From positions 1 through 30,074 of IMG/VR virus record IMGVR_UViG_3300020109_000096: a stretch of 30,074 nt of DNA. The stretch is one strand, 5' to 3'. Both the position numbers and the translations under genes were made by a program. The notes beneath the pieces were generated by a model. The model worked only from the letters and a program-made list of their open reading frames with translations. It was not told the DNA's origin and made no database searches. The DNA is from a virus. Shown piece after piece: positions 14,414-24,700 of the stretch. The stretch's first letter is position 1, and every line of letters starts with the position of its first letter.

Positions 14414-15706
14414 TTAATACGCTCTTATAATATACATGACAATAACACTAGGAGTTTGTGTTATTACTTTGGTATTTAGAGCACTAGGAACATTTTGAGG
14501 AACTACATCAGATCTTACATTTGCAGTGATTGTGGTTGGCATTCTAAGAGAAGATTTGTCAAAAGTAATATCAAATGTTTCATGAGTATGAGAAGTAATT
14601 ACATCAGAAATACCAGCAGTTGGTGTTACTTTATTAAAGCTAATTCCAGAATGATTAAACATGACTTCATATGGACGATGTTGATCAAAATCACTATTCG
14701 CACCTCCATTATCAAAATTTCTCTGTGCTACTCTTATATTACTTCCACCAGGACCATATGGAGCACTATCTAGGGGTTCAAAATTTCTGTCCTTTAGCTG
14801 AAAATTTGGTGGACCAGGGGTGCCTTCTGGTGTGTCACCCCCGCCCCTACTATATGGAGCTGGTATATCTGGCGCTACAGAAGATCCAAACCAATTAGAT
14901 AGTCCGTGAGAAAAAATCTCCCTTGGAATTCCGTTCTGTGGCACTGCTTCTGAGAGTACATTTCCTAAAACAACCCCTGGCGCTCCATTTCCGAATGCAG
15001 TTCCGCTTGGTGAAAAATAATTAATATCAACCTCAACTGGGGCGAGCAAATCGTCAAAATACGCCTTTGTTATTTTATAACTGATTTGTCTTGAACACGA
15101 AACCCCGTCTCCTGCTCTTCCCTCTGTCCCTATTCCTTTGTTTATACTCGGAACAGTCGTTGGGTGTGAGTGGGTTGGTGTATGTCTTCTCCCTAATTTT
15201 CTGGCAGAGGTGAAAACCGTTTTTGCTCCAAATCCAGGATCGTAAGTAGATCCAGTTATTCTACCAGAAAAATCATTTTCTGGAGTGTAGCTAAACATAA
15301 TGTCAGTATAAATGTCATTAAATTCTCCTGGAACTCCATTATCTGTATCTCCAGGTCCAATATACGTTGAAACAGCTGCTAATGCATCAGCCGTATCTAT
15401 ATTTGGTCTTATTGCTCCTCCAGCAAAATAAGCACTATCAACATCTGATAGTGCTCTTTGAGAAATATTTGGTAAAGTTATTGTGCCAGCATACTCTGGA
15501 AATGAACTCCCAGGTCCAGTAGCAGGAACTGTCCCTCCATATGTGTTTTTAATAACTTGCGTGAGTAAGGGAAAATCACCAGCAGGTATATCATTACCAT
15601 TACATATTAACCATCCCCTAGGAACTTCAGTTAAATCTCCTACCCACGGCATAATAGTGCCAATGGCGCACGCTTTCATCGTTTTAATGCTTCCGTAATC
15701 TGCCAT
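14414..15706 (-). CDS. Collar-domain tail fibre protein (430 aa)
   Basis: Starts MADYGSIKTMKACAIGTIMP and shows a phage tail-collar domain at residues about 14-95 (WVGDLTEVPRGWLICNGNDI, then PLLTQVIKNTYGG and ITLPNISQRAL). The C-terminal two thirds are beta-strand and glycine/proline-rich, with paired histidines (RRHTPTHSHP, SHTHE) that may hold metal in a trimeric needle. It ends TPSVIVMYIIRAY, paralogous to the ends of the 288- and 1,583-residue proteins. TGGAG lies nine bases before the ATG at 15706, which follows the giant gene's stop by three bases. Confidence 0.87.
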   Translation of the reverse strand: MADYGSIKTMKACAIGTIMPWVGDLTEVPRGWLICNGNDIPAGDFPLLTQVIKNTYGGTVPATGPGSSFPEYAGTITLPNISQRALSDVDSAYFAGGAIRPNIDTADALAAVSTYIGPGDTDNGVPGEFNDIYTDIMFSYTPENDFSGRITGSTYDPGFGAKTVFTSARKLGRRHTPTHSHPTTVPSINKGIGTEGRAGDGVSCSRQISYKITKAYFDDLLAPVEVDINYFSPSGTAFGNGAPGVVLGNVLSEAVPQNGIPREIFSHGLSNWFGSSVAPDIPAPYSRGGGDTPEGTPGPPNFQLKDRNFEPLDSAPYGPGGSNIRVAQRNFDNGGANSDFDQHRPYEVMFNHSGISFNKVTPTAGISDVITSHTHETFDITFDKSSLRMPTTITANVRSDVVPQNVPSALNTKVITQTPSVIVMYIIRAY

Positions 15707-15709
15707 TGA

Positions 15710-18700
15710 TTAAATCTCCATTAACCACCAACCTTGTCTATCACTTGGTACTCCAGAAGCAGCACCATTTGATAGGAATGGACCAGCATAAACAAGTCCA
15801 AATGCTGCATTTGGTGTTGTAACAACTAGTTCGCCGCCATCGTATCCTGTAAGAGTTATACCTGTAACTGTTGCAGCAATGTTTGTTGCATCACCCTGAA
15901 TTGGTACTCCAGTTGCTGCTCTAACAACAAGTTTCGTGTCATATTTTAAGTTTCCACCAACATCTATAAATCTAATCATGTCGCCCATGGAGGGACTTAA
16001 TGGTAATCTGACATAAATCGTTCCAGTTGCATTTACAAAATAATTTACATTACTTGTAACAGTTCCAGCATCTCCAGAAGGAGCACCAAGTAGTTCCCAT
16101 CTTCTAGCTCCTGTAGGACCATAAAAATAATCAAGTCCACCAAGGTCTATTGTGCCATTATTATTAACTCTAAAGTGATTATAAACCTCTAAACGTGCCG
16201 TGCCATTGACTGCAAATCCAGTTGTATGAGTTGGAGCACCAGGTCCTGTAGTTCCAGCTTGTGTAACTCTGTAGGTAATTCCATTGTTATAAACAAAAGT
16301 ATTTACAGCAACTGCCGTGGTTGCCACCCATTGGGATCCTCTATTAATTTGAAGATCTCCACCATTCAATCTTAAATCACTATTGAAGATGTTGGTTCCA
16401 GAAGTTGCATCTGAGGTATACAATCCAGAAATTGTTAGGTTTCCAGTTCCATTCTGTAAGAACAATCTATTACCAGTTCCAGCAGAATCATAAATCCTGA
16501 AATCACCGCCATTAATTGTTGTATTGCCATTAGATCCAGTTACTGTTAATTTATTGAATCCAGCGCCAACATTAAGATTTCCAAGAATACTCGTGTTGCC
16601 ATTTGCACTATCTACTTTAAATGAAGTTACAGCAGAAGAAACGGTTACAGCATCAATAATAACATTTGAATTGGTAGCAAATGTTGGACTTGCTGCGGTT
16701 AAGACGTTAATATTGCCATAAGTAAACTCAACTGCTTGTGTCAACACTGATGTAGTGTTTCCACTAAGAACAGCAGTAACCGTTAATCTATAAATATGAA
16801 TTTCAGAAGATACTGATTGTGGTCCAGAATATCCAACTGCAGAAACTCCATCTGTTCCTGGTGCAGTTGTAATATAATTTGGTTGAATAACAGTTCCAAC
16901 TGGTAATGTAGTGGCATTTGCTGGTAATGTAGTTGTTGTTGAAGGAATGCCAGTTAGGTGCCAATGTACTATTCTTCTTCCAGTTGATGGATTAGTTGCT
17001 GTTAGATCTTCTAGATAAATGGTATAACTAGAAATTGTAATGCCAGTTGGTAGCGATCCAAATGACCAAGATAGAGCGGGGTTCTTGTTTTCTGCAGCAG
17101 CGTATACTGCACCGCCGCCAGTCCAAGTTCCAATCATGGAATCAGTGGCAACTGGTAAAACTGTACCAGAAGGTACTAGAGGAGGAGGAGTAGGTGTGCC
17201 ACTTGGAGTTACTGTAAATGTGCTTCCAGTAACAGCAGTTGTTGATGATGGTGTTGTAGTAGTTGCTCCATTATTAATTGCAAATAGTTTTGTATTTGCT
17301 GCGTCGGAACCATATAGATTGATACTATTGTAGATATCAGTTCTACCTTTAATCGTAGTATTTCCAGTTGTTGATTCAACTAAGAAATTAGTTACTGCTG
17401 GAGATCCACCATCAGTAATTCTAAGAGATTGAATTGAAGTTAGAGCAGAAACAAGTGATTGAATCTTAACTAATTCAGTATTAGATAATCTCAAGAAGTC
17501 GTTAGCAACAAGAGCGCCGCCAAATTCTGCTGTTTTAATAACGGTGTTTGCTCCAGCAGTGTTAAGACCAACTGCTTCAGTTAAGAAGCTAACATCATTT
17601 GACTTAACTAATTTAACAATAGGAACATTATCTGGATGTGCGCCAGCGGTTGTTCCCTCTTGTCCTCTAAAAACTTCAACTCTAAATCCAGCAGGATCAG
17701 CAGAGTTATTTAAATTCGTTAATTTATCTACTCGAACAATTTCACTAGCTGCTTGGTTTGGAATATATCCAGCAGGTTGACCAGGAAATGTTACAGATCT
17801 ATCGATTAATAAGAAATCTCCAACATTTATATCTGTTGTTGATGATGGTTCATTTAAAAATAGAGTGTAATTTGTTGCCAACCAAGTTGCTGCACCTTGC
17901 GTATCTAATGTTTTACCAATAGTAATTGGATGATACAAGTCAATATTTAAATTAAGTAAAGATCCTGCTAAGTGAGAAACTGGGGTTGTTCCAAATACTC
18001 CACGAACTACTTCAACTCCTCCAGCATTTAAACCACCAGATAGAGTAATATCACCATTAACAGTTTCACTCGCTCTAATTAGAACACTGTTATTAATTGT
18101 AGTTGTACCAGCATCAGCACCTACGTTTAAAATAGAGGCAGTTCTAGCAAAATTAATTGTGTTAGGACCACCAGAGGCACTAAACAGATTTAAGTTTTGA
18201 GCAAAGGTGTATAGGTTTGTTGTTCCAGATCCAACTGGAAGACCAGATCCAATTTGAACATCTCCATCCAAATTGATGTTCTTATTCTTAACGGTAAACG
18301 AGCTTGAACTGTTTGCAAATGCACCACCAATTGTTATATTTGAAATATAACTAGCATTTGCGTTATCTACCGTGCCAATATTAATTGTAGAATTTCTAGA
18401 ATTTTTATGGATATCTAAAATTGAGGTTGTAGCAGCATCACCTATTTTAACAGTTTGATTAGTAAAATAATTACCAATATTTAAGGCTTGCGTTCCAGTT
18501 GCTAATGTGGAATTAGATATATTTAATAATGTTGCGCTATTAGCAAAAGAAACCGTAGTTGGAAGTGTTGCCAAATTAAACGTTGGGTTTGGACTATCAA
18601 GGTTTCCTGTTGATAGTGTTACTGTTCCAGCAATCTTAAGAGATCCGAGAATATCTGTACTTCCTTGAACGAGGAAGTCGGCACCAGCAGCAGTTATTTC

Positions 18701-21700
18701 GGCAACAGAAGCATTAATTCCAACCTTACCGCCAGAAGGACCGATGGTAGAAACACGGAAAGATGCTCTATCGTTTAGAGCAGTGTGATTGCCGCCGACA
18801 ATAAATGCATCATCTCTAGCAACAGATGCTTTTGTTTGTACCCCACCAGCAACGGTAATATTTGTTTTCTTACCGCTAATGAATACAGTTCCAGCAACGT
18901 CCAAGTTTGATACTGGATTTGTTTCTGTCTCCACAAATCCATTTTTATAAGCATCGTTAGTCGCTCTGGAAACCGTGTTAATTCCTAACTTATAATCGCC
19001 AAATGTTTCTGTATTAGTTCTGAGTGTTTCTGCGCCGATTACACCAACTTCCTTCCAATTTGCTCTAGCAACTTCCATTTTAGGAGTTGTTGGTAGCGTA
19101 GACCAAGTATAAATGGTACCACTAGCTGGTGGTACAACAATTCTTATTTTACAAGAATTTGCGGTTGGCGCGAATCCAGAAGATAAAACTGTCCAAATGC
19201 CATTTAAATTAGTATTTGAGGAGAAATTACTAATTCTAATTTGAGACCCAGCAGAAACATTGACATCTGAATTTTTTACCGCTCCTGTCCAAGTAATTGT
19301 AAGGTCAGTGCCGTCGCTGCTAATACTTTGAATACTCGTATCAGCAATTTGTGTGTAATAATTTGCATAAATCCATCCAAGAGATCCAGATAATCCAACT
19401 TCGCTGCCCTTTAATAAAATGTCTCCCGATTGTGCTCTTAAAGACGCACTATAAGAAACTTCTTGAGTATTGCTGAATAATTTTGTTTGATCTGGAGTTG
19501 TGTTTGTTGGTCCTAGTGTCGTTGTAAAATGAGTTCTAAATGAATACGGTTGACCATCTACTCCCAGTGATTGTCTTGGCGTGACTGTGTAAATTGCAGA
19601 TCTAATTTGATTCTTAGTTAATGTGATATCTCCATCATTATTATTTCTTTGTACAGATCTGCTTAAAGAAACGTCGTCGCCTAAAGTTCCATCTACTACA
19701 CTGTAGATACGTAGTGCAGTTGATTCGCTAGCGTCAACTGCAATTTCAACTGGATTATTAAAGTTGGCGTTTCCTTCAACAGTAATTCTATTATTAAATG
19801 TTACTGGTACATCAAACGTTGTAACTAATCCACCGAGATTATCAGTAGAATCATCATCAGATTCAACCAACTCTGCTCTTTCTAAATAAGTTTCTTCGCC
19901 AGTAATGGCATTAATCTTGCGATTACCAATGTAGAGATCTCCATTGGAGTTCAAACCAGTATAGAATACAATACCGCCATCTTCTCTCTTAGATTGAGCG
20001 TATTGATCTTGAGAGGTTGAAAGAACAACTTCCTGGCGGAGTGGGAAACCAGTTGAGTAGTTACCAGGACCAAATCCAAGATATTCAAACGTGTGGTTAC
20101 CTGAACGAGCAATAGATGGTCTACGAAGTTCTACGTATATTTTTCTTTGAGTTGGGAATGTAGAATTACCAGAAATAGGGATATATCTGTCTTCCGATCC
20201 AGAAGTTGCATTTCCTTCTTGAGCTTCAATAATATTAGATCCACCAGCAGGATTAAGAGTTGGGGTTGTTAAAGTTTCTGAGTTTACAAATGTATAAGAA
20301 TTCAACGCTGGTTGTAAAACTAAATCCAAAACCAATTCCTTGGTTTGACTATTTTTAGAATCATTAATAGTAACTAAACCATGAACATAGTTATCTGCGG
20401 CAGCAACTGAAGCGGGCACATCGTTATTAGATGCTTTTAATTGCTTAAACCATACAGGATCGTTCTTATAGTTTAATGGATATAATTGTGAAATTGGTTG
20501 AGAGAATTTATAATTTTTAAAGTTATCGCCAACACCAGCACCAGTTGGGAATGGTGATATGTTACCACGTAGACAAGTTAGATAGTAAACACCATCTTGT
20601 TGTCCTGGGATTCTTTCTTGAATTGTATCAATGTCAAAGATATAGAAAGTATCTTCAAAATCACCAATATCAGTTACAGATACAATTCGATAATTATTAC
20701 TTGCATCATCAGTGATAATATCGCCAGGAACTAATGTATAAACATTTGCACCTTCAACTCTGTATAAGTAATCTTTTCTATTTGATTTATCCCTTCCTTG
20801 TGAATCCCCAATACTATTTGGTTTTGCACGTAAATCTGCAAACACCACTCCCTGTGTAAATCTGGTGTCAATGAGATTATTGTATACTATTGGATCGGAT
20901 ACATTTTTGAGAACAAGGTAATGTTTTCCTGCAGCACTAAAATATCCTTGAATATAAGCAGAACCTTGTGAGTTGCCGCTCCAAGTAACCGCATTTGCAG
21001 CAACAGAAGTAGAATTGTTTATGACAAACGATCCCCCCTGAGGAGCATTAATTTCTACAACAGTGAAAATTTCATTTTTTAAAGCAGTATTTGTAATGGT
21101 ATGATCAAATGCAACCAGTTCTAAAAATGTATTTGTACCTACTGTTACTTGATTTGCAGATTGAATTGTAAATGCAATTTTACTAGATGTTTTATCACTA
21201 TCAATAATTTTTGGATTATTATATGGATCATAGAGTGATGTTCTCTTTTCTGGAGATAGATTAAATATTCCAGCATCAACTGGATTTATGGGATCTGCAG
21301 AAAGTTGTGTTTGATTAAATCCAATTCTTTCTTGTGCGCCAGTTGGATTTGAGAACCTTGGGATTGCTGGGGCGCCACCAATTGGTTCTAAACGTATTCT
21401 TTGTGGTACTAATCTTCTCTTGTCATCAGTTCTTGCTTTAATAATAAATCCATTAAGTGGATCTCTTACAGTTGTCAAATAATATGGAATAACATACTTT
21501 AATCTATAAATTCTATCTTGTTTTGATCTATTATCTTGTACACGAGTAAACCATGTGTCAAGGGTTCTAATTTTTCCAGATCCTGCACCATATGCAGCAA
21601 CATTATGGAATCTATCTAAAATGCTATCCGTTCTAGGTGATGTTCCAGAAGATTCATCTTTTACTTGTAAGTACCACAAACCAGAAGTATTTCCTGGTGC

Positions 21701-24700
21701 CGTGTATAATGGATCAAATCTTAGTGGACTAATTCTTTTATCGGCATAAACATAAAAGTTTTTCCCGCTACCAGAAACAAATGAGACAGCATTTGTACCA
21801 GCAATTGCATCGGCGTGTGTTAAGTGGATGCTAAACTTTTTAGAAGTAATGTATCTGACAAAGAAATAAGTTTTTGTATTTATTGTTGCTCCCCCAGCAA
21901 GTTCTGGTAAATCAGATCCAATAATATCAGTAGCTAAACGGAAAAATACTTTTTGTGGAGTTACATTATTATTTGGAAGATCAAAAATATGCGATACATC
22001 AGTTTCAAGTTCTGTTGCCCCAGCGATATTACACTTGTATTTGTGTAAATCATATGTTTCATCAAGGACATATTGTTGAATTTCAATTTGTACATTAGGA
22101 TCAACGGCATCTGTTTCTGGCGAATAGATATAGATGCCCGCAGCGGCATTCTCTTTTGTAGCTGCAAGCATTAATTTTGTTTGGTCTGATCCATCAAAAG
22201 TACTAGTACTATTATATTTTTCTGGTTGAGTTTCTCTACCTGGAGCAATTACATAGTAAGTTCTATTAGTTTCAAATCCTATTGGAAGACGAATTACTCT
22301 CTTGTCTGGTGTAGTCCCCGCTTTTGCAATCGGAACAAGTTTTACTGGCGTTCCAGTTTCAAATTTATGTGGATTTGTTGTTCCGCTACCAGTATTTACT
22401 GTAAATATTGTTGCTCTTTTTGATAGTCCTGCATAATCAATAACTGGTTCTACTCTTGTAACACTAGCATATGTTGGTGTTGTTTTTACAACGCCAGTTA
22501 AGTTGCCAGGGGCAGTTGCGGTGCCAACTGCTTGAAGAAGAATATCTATTAAATTGGTGATAGCAGTAGCAACATTAGCACATGCTGGAGTACTAGTATC
22601 AACTGTAATTGTTAGATCTTTAACTTGTGTTAGCGTAGATCCAGTTATGGTAATTGTTTCATTTCTCATGGCTTGAATAGCCATGTTTCTCACCTGTTCA
22701 TAAACATACCTAGATTGTTCTCTTTCACCCGCCAATAAAGCGGGTTCATTAACGTAAAATAACCCTGCCTCATAAATTTTATTATTTGATCCAAATTTGA
22801 CGTTGAATGCTAAAGCGTCGATGACCTTAAGAACATCATCAATGCACTCCTGATTCCCCCCAGGAATAGAAAATCCAGGGAAGTTTGTTAACATCCTATC
22901 AACAGCAACTTGAGCAATTAATTGTTTGTTATCTATGATCAAATCAGAAGCATCAGCAGATTTATTATCTACAGGAGTTAGTCCTTGGTTTAAAATGCTG
23001 GTGAAGTCATTAAAGTATCCAGTAATAGTTGACGCAACAGTGGCACATTCTGGATATGCTGTATCTTGTGTAATTGTGGGATCTGTTACTGGCGTTATAG
23101 TTGACCATGCCCCCGCAGGAAGATCAAAATATAAATTTGTTGTACTAGAAGTTTGGAGAGCGTTTACAACAGCCCCAGTTGTTAATTTACTTCCAAGAAC
23201 ACCTAATTCAATTTTACTGGCACTGACAATCCTCTTTACATAAGTGTTGGCTGGAATATTAGATGTGACTGGAGTTTGTGCTGGTGTAGTTATTAGTTTT
23301 CCATTCAAGAATGAACTGGGATTATACGAACGAACACGCATTCCAATTATAATACCCGATGTACTGCCAACATCTACAATAGCACTTCCTGCACTTGTTT
23401 CACAATTTTTTCTCAAATAATCAAAATTACGCATTGCAGCAATGCAGATATTTTTAACATAATCATACGCTTCAATACTTTCTGTAAGTTCGCCCGAAAT
23501 ATATGAAAGATTAGTGCCAACGAAGTATGATTCTGCTGCTTGAATGCTGTTGATATTACCGCCCAATCTTAAATCTTGAACAATAGCATCAACTAGATAT
23601 CCAATGTCGCGCTTACACTTTAATATATTGATACTAGTATTTGTCAGTAAAGCTGGGTATTTTGTAATAATATACTGATATGCTTCTTCTTGAATGAATG
23701 CTTTGTTATCTTCAATCTGATTAGCAGCGTCTTGTGCTTTATTATCAATAACAATGCCAGCAGGATTTAGTGTATCTAAAGAAGTTGTGTATCTAGTAAA
23801 TCCTGTTGGTTCTAAGCATGAATAATAAGTTCCATTATCAAGTTTTACATATAATTTTTCATTTGTCTTGCTTCCAATTCTAAACCCGTCTACAGAAGCT
23901 GCAGGTCTTACCGCTGGATCAGATGCTCCATCCGTTCCAAGATATAATTTGGTGTGATTTGTGGCACTATTTGACGCTTGAATATCTAATGTATAATATT
24001 GAATTTTCTTCTCATTACTTGAAGATGTATTAATGATTTTTGGTGGAATAATATCAGTAATGTATCCACCCTTATCTTGGTTGAATGAGAATCCTTTAAA
24101 TCCCTTTGCGTGTAAAGATGTATTACCAAAGTTAGAGTTAGAGTTGGTGATTGACATATCACCGCCGCTTTCCATCAAGAAGTGATCGTGGAATCCAACC
24201 GCGAAGACAGACACGCATTGAATAAAGGAATCATCCGAAGCGCGAATGTGGAAGTTTCTCCAATCATCTTTCCAATATGCATCCCCCTTTGTGTGGTAAG
24301 GAACAGTAGCAAACGCATCAACTAAAGATGCTTGATTCCAAGTGTTGGTAAATTTATCATAGCGAATAAATGCTCTATCGTCTTTTTGTAGAGAAACCCC
24401 TGTGTATTGAGCAACAACCATTGACTTGAATCCAGTTGCTTTGGATCCATCTGCCCACATTCCGTTCATTCCCCAGGTAGATCTGATTGAACAGTTAAAG
24501 ACATATGGGGATGCAGATTCTACAGAGTCAATTTCTGCTTGCGCTACAGCATTAGTGCTCAGGCTATTAGATGCATTATAAATTTGACCAGATACCAATC
24601 CCAACCCAGCAGCAGTACCACTAATTTGGTATTCAAATACTTTAGGGTTTGTTGTATCTAAAGCTGTAACCTTAAATGTTCCGTTTACTTGTTCATCAAG

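Noticed and set aside
16789-16796. TATAAATA on the plus strand inside the giant fibre gene
   Set aside because: It matches the late promoter sequence but faces away from every gene and no plus-strand gene follows. Most likely chance, since it encodes ordinary HIYR codons on the minus strand.
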